DNA of 64,000 nt, taken from contig CAYLPJ010000019.1 in assembly GCA_964385465.1 (NCBI GenBank), forward strand, positions 31,211 through 95,210. Reading direction: 5' to 3'. Source of the stretch: CAYLPJ01 sp964385465 (lineage in GTDB: Bacteria > Planctomycetota > Phycisphaerae > SM23-33). How positions within the stretch are numbered: the first letter of the stretch is position 1; every line of letters starts with the position of its first letter. Below the pieces are notes generated by a model that made no database searches, had not been told where the DNA came from, and saw only the letters and a program-made list of their open reading frames with translations. A program made the translations under genes and the position numbers. Positions 9,215-17,659 of the stretch are shown here, piece by piece.

Positions 9215-9335
9215 TCGCTTTCCGCCTCCCGGGAAGATGATCGGCCCCGCACGGTTCCGTGTCAACCGGCGCTGGACGAACGCCCGGCGGCGCAGGCATA
9301 CTGCCGCAAACCGAAACCCCGTCAGGAGGCCCGCC

Positions 9336-10415
9336 GTGGAGCTGAAGACCAAGCCCGACCTTCCCGCCGCCCTGGAGCGCATGGAGGCGTGGTGGCAGTG
9401 CGAGATTGTCGACCGCCCGCCGGTGACGATCCACGTCCGTTCGGACAGGACGCCCGACCGGCCGACGAAGCACCACGACAACGTCCGCGACCGCTGGTTC
9501 GACCTGGACTACCGCCTCGACTGCCACGCCGCCGAGGTCGAGGCCGGTGTGTTTTTCGCCGAGCACTTCCCCCGGTTCATGCCGAACCTCGGCCCGGAGC
9601 TGACGGCCACGCTCTACGGCTGCGAGCTGGAGTTCAGCGAGACCACGAGCTGGTCGGTACCCATCGTCGAGCGCTGCCGGGACATCTGCAACCTCCAGCC
9701 GGACCTCGACACGCCGTACTGGAACTGGATCCGCCGGGCGACCGACGAATCGCTCCGGCGCGGCCGCGGGCTCTGGCTCACCGGCCTGCCCGACCTGCAC
9801 ACCAACGGCGACCTCCCGGCCGCGCTGCGCGACCCGCAGGGCATGTGCCTGGACCTCGCGGATGACCTCGATGGCGTCCGCGCCGCCTGCGACCACGTGA
9901 CGGACGCCTACGCGACGATGTACGACGACCTGTGGGCACGGATCGACGCCTCCGGTCAGCCGTGCACGACGTGGACGCCGTTCCTCCACGCCGGCCGGGC
10001 GTACGTGACCAGTTGCGACTTCATCTGCATGATTTCGTCGGAGATGTTCCGCCGGACGATCCTGCCCGGGATCGTCCGGGAAATGGAGTTCCTGGAGCGG
10101 AACATCTTCCACCTCGACGGCCCCGGGGCGCTGACGCACCTCGACGACCTGCTGGCCCAACCGGAGCTGGACGCCGTGCAGTGGGTCTACGGCGCCGGGC
10201 AGGGCCCCGCGGCGAGATGGATCGACGTTTACCGGCGTATCCAGGCCGCGGGCAAGGGCATCCAGCTCCAGGCGCAGGGCCTCGACGACGCCCGGACCGT
10301 TGCCGAGCACCTCAAGCCCGAGGGCGTCTGGTTCACTCCCGGCGGCAGCTACGACCGCGCCGAGGCCGAGGCCTTCCTCGACTGGACCGCCCGCTGGGCG
10401 GCCGGCAAGGCGTAG
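9336..10415 (+). CDS. Uroporphyrinogen decarboxylase-like protein
   Basis: 359 residues from a GTG at 9336, with a perfect AGGAGG Shine-Dalgarno 6 nt upstream. That rules out the longer ATG frame. The overall pattern (PALERMEAWWQ at the start, FLHAGRAYVTSCDFICMISSEMF in the middle, NIFHLDGPGALTHLDDLL near the C-terminus, FTPGGSYDRAEAEAFLDW at the end) is that of the COG0407/URO-D-like TIM-barrel group found beside sugar-degradation genes in Planctomycetes and Verrucomicrobia. A His in FHLDGPGA could take part in metal or substrate binding. True HemE is unlikely because its N-terminal substrate Arg motifs are missing. The reaction is unknown. Confidence 0.72.
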   Translation: MELKTKPDLPAALERMEAWWQCEIVDRPPVTIHVRSDRTPDRPTKHHDNVRDRWFDLDYRLDCHAAEVEAGVFFAEHFPRFMPNLGPELTATLYGCELEFSETTSWSVPIVERCRDICNLQPDLDTPYWNWIRRATDESLRRGRGLWLTGLPDLHTNGDLPAALRDPQGMCLDLADDLDGVRAACDHVTDAYATMYDDLWARIDASGQPCTTWTPFLHAGRAYVTSCDFICMISSEMFRRTILPGIVREMEFLERNIFHLDGPGALTHLDDLLAQPELDAVQWVYGAGQGPAARWIDVYRRIQAAGKGIQLQAQGLDDARTVAEHLKPEGVWFTPGGSYDRAEAEAFLDWTARWAAGKA

Positions 10416-10451
10416 CAGCGCGGGGCTCGCACGCCCCGGTCGCGTTTTGCC

Positions 10452-10748
10452 TTGATAACTGGTGATGGCATCACTGATCCTCGTGAAGTGCACTGCAAAC
10501 CGCGCATCCTGGCCGGGCTGCTGGAGCGGATGGTCCAGCGGTTCCCCCCGGCCATCGTCTGCGGGGCGAGGCAGGTCGGCAAGACCACGCTGGTGCGCCA
10601 TGTGGTCGGCGACTTGGGCTCGCCGGTCTTTGACCCGGCGGCGGACGTCGGCAACGCACGCGGGGACCCCGACCTGTTCCCGGACAACCACCCGGCCCCG
10701 GTCGTGCGGGACGAGATCGGCTCCTCCCTGCCCCGGGACTGCCGCTGA
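10452..10748 (+). pseudogene. Truncated AAA ATPase (DUF4143-type) remnant
   Basis: About 98 residues carrying only the start of a much larger family. ILAGLLERMVQRFPPAIVCG leads into a P-loop (GARQVGKTTLVRHVV), then FDPAADVGNARGDPDLF and DNHPAPVVRDEI, the first half of the Walker B region. Full members usually run to about 400 residues, with a helicase-like ATPase and a C-terminal DUF4143 nuclease-like domain. Here the frame leaves the family consensus right after DEI and stops. The Walker B strand also reads VVRDEI rather than the usual hydrophobic LILDEIQ. It is most likely a decayed fragment between two intact genes. Confidence 0.75.
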
Positions 10749-10798
10749 CGACCCGGGCCGACCTCCGTCGCGCCGGGCGAATGAACCTGGAGAAGGAT

Positions 10799-11602
10799 AT
10801 GCCGACGATTGACGTGCACACGCATGCGTTTCCCGACGCGATCGCCGAGCGAGCGATCGAGAAGCTCGAGGCCGAGTGCCCCTGGAAGGCCGTCGGGTCG
10901 GGTACCGTCGAGGCGCTGGTCCGCACCATGGACGCCGCGGGGGTTGACCTGGCCGTGCCTTGCGCGATCGCGACGAAGCCGGGCCAGGCCGGGGGCATCC
11001 TCCAGTGGTGCCGGGCCATCGCCAGCGACCGGCTGGTGCCCTTTCCGTCGGTCCATCCGGACACGCCGGACGCGCCCGACTGGGTCGCCCGGATCGCCGA
11101 GGCCGGGTTCCCCGGGCTCAAGCTGCACCCGATGTACCAGGAGTTCGCCATCGACGAGCCGCGGCTGGACGGCATCTACGCGGCCTGCGCCGAGTGCGGC
11201 CTGCCGATCGCCTTCCACAGCGGACGGGACATCGCCTATCCCCCCGACGACGACCGGGCCGACCCCGAGCGGCTGGCCCGGGTGCTCGACCGACACGAGG
11301 GGCTGAAGGTCATCAGCACGCACATGGGCGGCTGGCGGATGTGGGACGAGGCGGACCAAGCCGTCGTCGGGCGGGAGAACGTCTACTTGGAGACGTCGTT
11401 CAGCCTGGTCGAGCCTCCGGCCGAGCGAATCGCCGCGATGATCCGCCGCCACGGCGTCGAGCGCGTGATGTTCGGTTCGGACTGGCCCTGGTGCGACCCC
11501 GCCGACGACCTGCGCCGCCTCGACGCGCTGGGCCTGACAGCGGACGAGCTGGCCGCCGTCCGCGGCGACAACGCCGCCCGCCTGCTCGGCCTCGCCGGCT
11601 GA
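10799..11602 (+). CDS. Amidohydrolase family 2 protein (metal-dependent hydrolase)
   Basis: 267 residues. PTIDVHTHAFPD at the N-terminus is the metal-binding HxH of amidohydrolase-2 TIM barrels. Further along are GFPGLKLHPMYQEF (active-site Lys and His), IAFHSGRD, LKVISTHMGG (His ligand), YLETSF, and VMFGSDWPWCDP with the conserved catalytic Asp of the FGSDxP motif. Relatives hydrolyse or decarboxylate small aromatic and carboxylic substrates; no specific substrate is evident. I prefer the ATG at 10799 over 10781 because GGAGAAGGAT within the longer frame would serve as its Shine-Dalgarno. It ends 10 bp from the convergent deiminase gene. Confidence 0.85.
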   Translation: MPTIDVHTHAFPDAIAERAIEKLEAECPWKAVGSGTVEALVRTMDAAGVDLAVPCAIATKPGQAGGILQWCRAIASDRLVPFPSVHPDTPDAPDWVARIAEAGFPGLKLHPMYQEFAIDEPRLDGIYAACAECGLPIAFHSGRDIAYPPDDDRADPERLARVLDRHEGLKVISTHMGGWRMWDEADQAVVGRENVYLETSFSLVEPPAERIAAMIRRHGVERVMFGSDWPWCDPADDLRRLDALGLTADELAAVRGDNAARLLGLAG

Positions 11603-11612
11603 TCCGGGCGGC

Positions 11613-13040
11613 TCAGCGCCGGCTGGCGGCGCGGTGGCCCCTGTCGAGGGACCGCTCGCCGAGCGGGCGGAAATCGTGGGGGGAGACGTAGGAGGGCAGG
11701 TGCAGGGAGATGCAGTGGAGCAGGCCCTGCTTGGCGACCAGTTCGTCGGCGCGGATGCCCGCGATCTTCCAGCCGGGCAGCAGGCGGGCGAACGTCGCGA
11801 AGGCCTCCTGCTGGAGCTGCGGGTCGACGTCGGAGAACGTCGGCATCAGCAGCGTCCCGTTGGCGAAGATCACGTTGGTGTACGTCCGCCAGAACCCGTC
11901 CTTTCGCCGCGCCGGCATCGGGACGCGCTCCACCCGCATCGGCGTGCCGTCGGCGAGCCGGACCTTCGCCAGCATCCCCGCGGCCTTGTCCAGGATGGCC
12001 GCGTTGTTCGGGTCGACCCGCGGGTCCATCTTGCCGACGACCGCCAGGTCGCGGGCGAGGAAGGTCATGAACATGTCCACGTGCCCGGTGCCCTCGCCCT
12101 CGAGCGGCTCGACGTAGATCCACCCGTACGTGACACCCAGCTTGTCGTTGAGGAGTCTGGCGATGTCGCGGTTCTCATACCCGCGATGGAGGTTGTGCCC
12201 GAGCATCGTCGTGCTCGTCACCGCCAGGCCCTCGCCGTTGGTCAGGAAGTTGCCGCCCTCCAGGTCCAGGGGCACCTTCACGACCGGCAGGCCCAGCGAC
12301 CGGCCCAGCAGGCGCGGGGCGTCCTCGTCGGCCGCCCTGACATGCTCGACGTGCTCCGGCGGGCTGTAGGAAACGTCCACCGCCGAGACCGATCCGTCGG
12401 CGTGGCGGACGAAGATCGGGCCGTAATCCCGCACCCATACCGTGTTCACCGGCAGGACGAGGAACCCGGCCGCGTCGGGCAGGCCGTGCTCGGCCAGCAG
12501 TTCCGTGCCCCGCCGCGCCTGCGCCCGCGTGGCACAGATGGCCAGGACGGGGATCGTCTGGTGGGCGGCGCGGACGATGTCACAGAAGATCTCCGGGGCG
12601 TGGAGGACCATGTCCCCGCAGCCGATCAGCAGCGCCGACTGGTGCTCGAACTCGCCGGGCAGCGGCACGGGCGGGGCGAAGCGGCGGGGGGACGCCGACG
12701 GGGTCGGCGCCGGCTCGCCCCCGGGCCTTGCCGACCGCTGCGCGGCGATCGGCGCCGGGACGTTCGTCGCCCCGGCGGCGGGGGTGTCGGCGACGCGAGG
12801 GGTCGGCTTCTGCGCCGCGGCGGCCCTCGGCGGGCGCGGCGGGGCCAGGCGGGGGATGACCACGTCGGAGCCGGGGTCGGCGGGCTTTTCGACGGCGGCA
12901 TGGGCGGGCGCGGCGACGCCGTCGACGTAGGTGGTCTCGGAGAACGTCCAGAAGGCCGCGACCACGGCCGCGACGGCGAGGGTCCTCCAGCCCAGCCCGG
13001 CAGTGATCTGCCGGAGACGATTCAAGGGGGGGTACTGCAC
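11613..13040 (-). CDS. Exported or anchored agmatine deiminase-family protein, copy 1
   Basis: About 475 residues from a GTG at 13040 preceded by AGGAAGGAAAG. The much longer open frame upstream runs through the neighbouring paralogue and is not coding. A hydrophobic helix near residues 13-32 (WRTLAVAAVVAAFWTF) and a Pro/Ala-rich linker precede the enzyme domain, so the catalytic part is probably outside the cytoplasm. Porphyromonas-type peptidyl-arginine/agmatine deiminase motifs are present: WVRDYGPIFV, LEGGNFLTNGEG, GTGHVDMF and GLLHCISLHLP, whose Cys (about residue 443) is the likely nucleophile. The family converts agmatine to N-carbamoylputrescine or arginine residues to citrulline. It is a tandem paralogue of the next gene. 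Confidence 0.85.
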   Translation of the reverse strand: MQYPPLNRLRQITAGLGWRTLAVAAVVAAFWTFSETTYVDGVAAPAHAAVEKPADPGSDVVIPRLAPPRPPRAAAAQKPTPRVADTPAAGATNVPAPIAAQRSARPGGEPAPTPSASPRRFAPPVPLPGEFEHQSALLIGCGDMVLHAPEIFCDIVRAAHQTIPVLAICATRAQARRGTELLAEHGLPDAAGFLVLPVNTVWVRDYGPIFVRHADGSVSAVDVSYSPPEHVEHVRAADEDAPRLLGRSLGLPVVKVPLDLEGGNFLTNGEGLAVTSTTMLGHNLHRGYENRDIARLLNDKLGVTYGWIYVEPLEGEGTGHVDMFMTFLARDLAVVGKMDPRVDPNNAAILDKAAGMLAKVRLADGTPMRVERVPMPARRKDGFWRTYTNVIFANGTLLMPTFSDVDPQLQQEAFATFARLLPGWKIAGIRADELVAKQGLLHCISLHLPSYVSPHDFRPLGERSLDRGHRAASRR

Positions 13041-13168
13041 GAACAGCTTTCCTTCCTGGTGCGCCCGGCTGTGGGCCCGGGCGGCGGGGGTACTACGGTA
13101 CAGCACCCGGGGCGTCCGTTCCACGCGCCCCGAGCGATTTGCCACTCTACAGCATCCAGCCGGTTCCG

Positions 13169-14398
13169 TCAATGCGTATTCTCCGCACTGGCCGCGGTTT
13201 CCGGGCGGGCGGGCCGGCGCACCCGGGCCACCAAGGTCTGAAGGCTCACGTAGCGGGGCACGTTCATGCACACGCAGTGCAGCAGGCCGTGGTGGGGGAC
13301 CATCTCGTCGACGTTGATGCCCACGACCTTCCAGCCGGGCAGCAGGCGCCGGTAGAGGTCCATGGCCTCGGCCTCGAGGGACCGGGGCACGTCGGAGAAG
13401 CTCGGCACCAGCAGCGTGCCGTTGGCGAAGACCACGTTCGTGTACGTCCGCCAGTGCCCGTCCTTGCGGGGCGGGGTGACGATCCGCTCGACCCGCATCG
13501 GCCCGGCCGAGGTCCGCACGCCGGCGAGCATCTTCGCCGCCTCGTCCAGGACGGCGGCGTTGGCCGGCTCGGTGTTGGGGTCGCACTCGGCTACGACCGC
13601 CAGGTCCGCCGCCACGAACGTGGCGTACATGTCCACGTGCCCGGTGGGCTCGTCGGCCAGCGGCTGGGTGTACAGCCACCGCCGCACGCCGAGGTGCTCC
13701 CGCAGCGCCCGCCCGACGGGCCTCGGGTCGGCGGCGCCGCCGTTGCGGGCGAGGATCTTCACCGTGCTGAGGCACACGCCCTCGCCGTTGTGCAGCAGGT
13801 TGCCTCCCTCGTACCGAAGGGGCACCGCGCGGGTGGGCAGGCCCATGGCCCGGCCGAGAAGGTCCGGCACGCGGTTGTCGGAGTCCCGGCGGCTGTCGGG
13901 CGTGTGGAGCGTGTCGTATTCGGCGTCGGCGACGGCGACCGTGTCGTCGTCGAGGCGGACGAAGAAGGGCCCGTAGTCGCGGACCCACATGCTGTTCATG
14001 GGCACGACGGTGAAGAAGACCGACGCGGTCGGCAGGTTGTGCTTGCGCAGCAATGCCCAGGACCGCCGGCCCTGGTCGGCGGTCTGGACCAGCGCGATGA
14101 TCGGCATCCTCGGGCCGACCGCACGGACCACGTCCACCAGCAGCCGCGGGTAGAACTCGATGATCTCGTTGCAGCCGAGCAGCAGCGCCGCCTGTGGCGT
14201 GAACTCGCCCGGCTGGGGCAGGACGGCCACCGGGCCGGCGTCGACCTCTGTGCGGACCACGTCCGGCCGGCGGGGCTGCGGCGCCGGGCGGATCCGTACG
14301 GTGACCACGCCGTCGGCGGCCTGGCAGAGGCCGGCAAGCATCACGGATAGCGCAAACGCCCATCGCAGTGGGCCCGCGGTACGGCGGAGATACGTCAA
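13169..14398 (-). CDS. Exported agmatine deiminase-family protein, copy 2
   Basis: 409 residues starting at a TTG (14398) with a strong GAGGAGG Shine-Dalgarno 9 nt upstream; no better start exists. A signal peptide (WAFALSVMLAGLCQAADG) leads a shorter linker than in copy 1. The catalytic motifs are intact: MWVRDYGPFFVR, YEGGNLLHNGEGVC, EPTGHVDMYATF and HGLLHCVCMNVP, with the nucleophilic Cys near residue 375. The two proteins align through the whole enzyme domain, including WRTYTNV.FANGTLL.P.FSDV. It lies upstream of copy 1 on the same strand, 128 bp apart, so the pair is probably co-expressed. Exported deiminases of this type are unusual, since most bacterial agmatine deiminases are cytoplasmic. 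Confidence 0.87.
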   Translation of the reverse strand: MTYLRRTAGPLRWAFALSVMLAGLCQAADGVVTVRIRPAPQPRRPDVVRTEVDAGPVAVLPQPGEFTPQAALLLGCNEIIEFYPRLLVDVVRAVGPRMPIIALVQTADQGRRSWALLRKHNLPTASVFFTVVPMNSMWVRDYGPFFVRLDDDTVAVADAEYDTLHTPDSRRDSDNRVPDLLGRAMGLPTRAVPLRYEGGNLLHNGEGVCLSTVKILARNGGAADPRPVGRALREHLGVRRWLYTQPLADEPTGHVDMYATFVAADLAVVAECDPNTEPANAAVLDEAAKMLAGVRTSAGPMRVERIVTPPRKDGHWRTYTNVVFANGTLLVPSFSDVPRSLEAEAMDLYRRLLPGWKVVGINVDEMVPHHGLLHCVCMNVPRYVSLQTLVARVRRPARPETAASAENTH

Positions 14399-14466
14399 GG
14401 TGTGTTCTGCCTCCTCATGGCGCGAGCCGGCGAGGGCCCCGCAGCCAAGGTTACTGCTACCAGTAG

Positions 14467-14500
14467 ATTATACGCCCCCGCCCGAAAAGGTATCGGTCAA
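14467..14500 (-). promoter_or_regulatory. Possible promoter of the deiminase pair
   Basis: On the minus strand a perfect TATAAT lies at 14472-14467, about 70 nt upstream of the TTG start. A TTGACC resembling a -35 box lies at 14500-14495. The spacing is 22 nt, longer than the usual 16-18, so the -10 may act with a poorer -35. This is a sequence match only. Confidence 0.35.
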
Positions 14501-14531
14501 AACCCCGACGTGGTGAGGGAAAACGCGCCGC

Positions 14532-15977
14532 TCAGGGCGCCCCCGGCAGGTTCGGGTCCAGGTCGAAGACCAGGTCCGGCGAGCCGGAGGGGTCGAGCCG
14601 GCCGTTCGACAGCCGGACGCACCGCCCGCCGTCGTCCTTGCCGTTGCTGCCCACGCTGTACAGCACGGCCTTGTCCGGAGCGAAGGCGACCGGCCGAGGC
14701 GGGGCGGCGAAGGGGTCGTCGGGCACGGCCGGGATGTACGTCGGCGCCAACTCGGCCAGCCCGCCCGGACGCTTGTCCCCGTGGTCGAGCCGGTGCAGCC
14801 GGACGGCGATGCCCGTCGCCGCCAGGCGGCGCAGCGCGACCGTGTGGTGGTGCAGTGCATAGGCCCGGTCGAACGTCGGCATGAGGGCGCCGGCGAGGCC
14901 GCCGAGGCGGTCGGTGCCTCTCGGCGCGCGGGCGAGGACGGCCCGGGCTTCCGGCAGCGAGTTCGCCTCGGCCGCCCGGACGTAGAAGCCCATCAGCTCC
15001 AGCACGACCGCCTGATCTTCGGCGAGCAGGCCGGGGGCCACTTGCAGCATGAGCCGGCGCACGCCGCCGGCCCCGGGCAGCGGCGCGATGGGCATTCGGC
15101 CCGTACGGATGCGCTCCAGCGTATCGTGGATGAAGCTCCGCTCTCCCATGATGTGGCGGGGGAACTCGGTGTCGGCGAGCAGGTCGGCGATGAGGCCCTT
15201 GGCCGCGGCGGGGACAGCGGCGCGGTTTCCGTCGTATCGCACCCGCGGCAGGGCCTGCTCCAGCGTCTGCACGCACATCTCATCCAGCGAGGAGGAAACC
15301 ACGTACGCGATCAGCGACGGCGCCGGACGAGACAGACGGCCGAGCGATTGCACGTCCCGTAGCGCCCGCAGGCCTTCCTCGCTCCGACCGGCCTCGATCG
15401 ACGCCGCCGCACGCAGGCACAGCAGGCTGCCCAACATGCGAATCTCGTTGAGGTTCGGCAGGACGACGTAGACGGCCGGACGCGTGAAATTCACGCCCCA
15501 GTCGGCGCCCTCGCAGCGTCCGGCCCGGCGGCAGAGCTCGAAGACCTCCTCGTGGCGGGCGAGGAACTCCCGGATCTCCTCGGCGCGGGTCGCGCGAAGG
15601 TTCGGGTCGGCCACAAGCTCGCTGACGATGTCCCCGACGTCCTCCTCGGCGCCTTCGCCCTCCGCGCCCCCGGCCGTCAGGAGGTTCGGGTCCACGCGCG
15701 TGTATACCGCGTACGCCCGGCGGTAGTAGGTGGCCGCGTTGTCGTTGGGGGCGAGCGGCTCGGGGGCGAAGTCCGCCCAGGCCAGCGGCTCGCCGCGTTG
15801 GCGAATCTCGCCGACGACCTTCGCCAGCCGATCCTCCGCCGCCCGGATCTGCCACCAGTACCACCCCGCGATCGCGCCGACGAGCACCCCCAGCACCACG
15901 ACGACGCGAACCGTCCACCGCCAGGCGCTGCTGCTGCGGCCGCGGCGCGGCGCTCCGTTTGAGTCCCGCTCGTCCAT
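14532..15977 (-). CDS. Hypothetical membrane-anchored protein
   Basis: 481 residues. A short charged N-terminus leads to one transmembrane helix (WRWTVRVVVVLGVLVGAIAGWYWW), then a large helical domain. Segments such as NDNAATYYRRAYAVY, RGEPLAWADF, LRAAASIEAGRSEEGLRALRDVQSLG and HHHTVALRRLAATGIAVRLHR recur in a group of uncharacterised planctomycete proteins that look helical-repeat in nature. The C-terminus (PDDPFAAPPRPVAF, VLYSVGSNGKDDGG) resembles the end of type II secretion pseudopilin-like proteins in the same phylum, where YSVG..G.DDGG is common. I do not know the function. The start at 15977 is the ATG just before the helix; the long frame upstream is noise. It lies 14 bp after the FAD oxidoreductase gene on the same strand. 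Confidence 0.7.
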   Translation of the reverse strand: MDERDSNGAPRRGRSSSAWRWTVRVVVVLGVLVGAIAGWYWWQIRAAEDRLAKVVGEIRQRGEPLAWADFAPEPLAPNDNAATYYRRAYAVYTRVDPNLLTAGGAEGEGAEEDVGDIVSELVADPNLRATRAEEIREFLARHEEVFELCRRAGRCEGADWGVNFTRPAVYVVLPNLNEIRMLGSLLCLRAAASIEAGRSEEGLRALRDVQSLGRLSRPAPSLIAYVVSSSLDEMCVQTLEQALPRVRYDGNRAAVPAAAKGLIADLLADTEFPRHIMGERSFIHDTLERIRTGRMPIAPLPGAGGVRRLMLQVAPGLLAEDQAVVLELMGFYVRAAEANSLPEARAVLARAPRGTDRLGGLAGALMPTFDRAYALHHHTVALRRLAATGIAVRLHRLDHGDKRPGGLAELAPTYIPAVPDDPFAAPPRPVAFAPDKAVLYSVGSNGKDDGGRCVRLSNGRLDPSGSPDLVFDLDPNLPGAP

Positions 15978-15991
15978 GATCCAAGCCTCCC

Positions 15992-17350
15992 TCAGTCCGT
16001 GCCGCGCCCCTCGTTGGCGGCGGCGACGTCTTCTTCGGTGCAGATGGCTCCGTCGGCGCGGAGTCGGGCCTGGAGGGCGCCCGGCTCGAGGGCGCGGGGG
16101 GCGACGTCGTCGGCGAGGCTCATCGCCGCGGCCGTGCCCGCGGCCTGGCCGAGGGCGGCGCACTGCGGCATCACGCGGGTCGAGCCGAGGGCGCGGTGCG
16201 TGACGCTGATGCACCGCCCGGCCACCAGGAGGTTGTCCACGCCGGTGGGCAGGAGGCTGCGGTAGGGGAGCTGGTAGCGGAAGCCCTTCTCCGGCCGGTA
16301 GGTCTCCGCGTCCATGCCGGGCCCGGTGCAGTTGTGCACGTCGATGAAGAACGAGCCGTAGCAGATGCTGTCGTCCCAGTCCCGGCGGTGGAGGATGTCC
16401 TCGTCGGTGACGACGGCCTCGCCGACGATCCGCCGGCTCTCCCGCGTGCCGATCAGCGCCGCCGTGGAGATCAGGTAGCAGTCCTCCATGCCGGGGACGT
16501 ACTTGCGGAAGACGGGGATCATGTGGAAGGCCTGCCGCCGGCCCTCGATGGTAGCCGCGGTGATGGAGGCGGCGTCGGTGCAGTCGCAGCCGACGATATG
16601 CGTGAAGTTGACGCCGACCTGGTCCGGGCGTGTGGGCGTCCACCACCAGCCCATGATCTGGGACTGGAAGGGCTCCATGTCGCCTGCGTCCTGGGCGGCC
16701 TTCCAGACGTGCTCGAGCTGGTAGCTGCTCCCGCGGAACTCGGCGACGCGGTCCCAGTTGACGCCGCCGATGGTGAACATGAGCGTGGCGGGCTGACAGG
16801 CGCCGTCGCCGGGTCGGCCCTTCTCGAACGGGGCGCCGGCGCGGGCGGCGACGTCGGCGTCGCCGGTGGCGTCCACCACGCGCCGGGCCCGCACCGCCTG
16901 CGTGCCGGACTTGTTCTGGATGACGGCGCCGACGATGCGCCCGTCCTCGACGATCGCGTCGGCGAACTGGGTGTAGTAGAGCACGTCCAGCCCCGCCTCG
17001 GCGGCGAGCTGCTCCAGGGCCAGCTTCATGGCGTCGAGCTCGAAGTCGACGCTGCCCCCCTTCCACACGCCGTAGCCGGCCCGGACCACGCGGTCGGCCA
17101 TCTCGTGGGGGACGCCCTTGACGATCAGCTCCTCGCTGCCCCAGGAGGTGTAGAGGCACAGGTGGTTGTGCCCGCCCGCGGTGGCGATCCCGCCCATGCA
17201 GCTCATCTGCTCGATCAGCAGCGTCCTCGCGCCGCTCCGCGCGGCCGCGAGGGCCGCACAGAACCCCGCGGGCCCGCCCCCGCAGACGAGGACGTCCACG
17301 TCGTCGTACACCGGCAGCTCGCGTGCCGGCCAGGCGATCGTCCTGGTCAC
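15992..17350 (-). CDS. FAD-dependent oxidoreductase (FAD_oxidored type)
   Basis: 452 residues from a GTG at 17350 with a GGAG site 6 nt ahead. The N-terminal Rossmann motif VDVLVCGGGPAGFCAALAAA binds FAD. LLIEQMSCMGGIATAGGHNH and the second nucleotide-contact RVVDATGDADVAARAG are typical of the COG0644-like FAD-dependent oxidoreductases that accompany polysaccharide degradation in Planctomycetes and Bacteroidetes. The C-terminus NLLVAGRCISVTHRALGSTRVM and ALGQAAGTAAAMS closes the FAD domain. No signal peptide is visible. The substrate is unknown. The nearby URO-D-like protein and GH130 enzyme suggest a sugar- or polyol-related catabolic set, which is inference. Confidence 0.85.
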   Translation of the reverse strand: MTRTIAWPARELPVYDDVDVLVCGGGPAGFCAALAAARSGARTLLIEQMSCMGGIATAGGHNHLCLYTSWGSEELIVKGVPHEMADRVVRAGYGVWKGGSVDFELDAMKLALEQLAAEAGLDVLYYTQFADAIVEDGRIVGAVIQNKSGTQAVRARRVVDATGDADVAARAGAPFEKGRPGDGACQPATLMFTIGGVNWDRVAEFRGSSYQLEHVWKAAQDAGDMEPFQSQIMGWWWTPTRPDQVGVNFTHIVGCDCTDAASITAATIEGRRQAFHMIPVFRKYVPGMEDCYLISTAALIGTRESRRIVGEAVVTDEDILHRRDWDDSICYGSFFIDVHNCTGPGMDAETYRPEKGFRYQLPYRSLLPTGVDNLLVAGRCISVTHRALGSTRVMPQCAALGQAAGTAAAMSLADDVAPRALEPGALQARLRADGAICTEEDVAAANEGRGTD

Positions 17351-17521
17351 TGGCTGCTCCTTCCGGATCGTTGGTCAGCGGCGCAGAATATCGCGGGGAC
17401 TCACGGGATGCACGGGATTCCGATCGATTGTCTCGAGGGATCCGCCCCGTTGATCCGCGGCGGTTGCCTTCGGCCCCATCGGCATCCCCTGCATTCCTGC
17501 CAAGCGGCCTGAAATGAGTTC

Positions 17522-17640
17522 GTTGCGGTTCCTGCGCCGGACCCGGTTCGTCCGGCAAGGCGGCCGAAGCAGGCGATGCCGTAGCATCGCCGATGCAGGC
17601 CAACGCGGCCAGGCGGGCCGGGGACCGGCAGGAACGCAAC
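17522..17640. repeat. Dispersed structured repeat, copy 1
   Basis: This lies in the 309-bp gap between the FAD oxidoreductase and URO-D-like genes. Outer inverted arms (17522-17540, starting gttgcggttcctg, and 17625-17640, ending caggaacgcaac) enclose a block at 17545-17615. That block aligns, on the opposite strand, with 51458-51534. Its centre is an 8-bp perfect hairpin, ggcgatgc (17572-17579) with gcatcgcc (17584-17591) around a 4-nt loop. The left arm also contains a small hairpin (cggac...gtccg). Copy 2 keeps the stem with one compensatory base-pair change. The rest of the gap, 17351-17521, shows nothing I can name. Confidence 0.6.
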
Positions 17641-17659
17641 ATGACGTATCTGGGGCCGC

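Noticed and set aside
11613..14363. Single 916-codon deiminase gene fused from both copies
   Set aside because: The frame of copy 1 continues antisense-free through copy 2 only as noise; ribosome-binding sites, signal sequences and separate catalytic sets show two genes.
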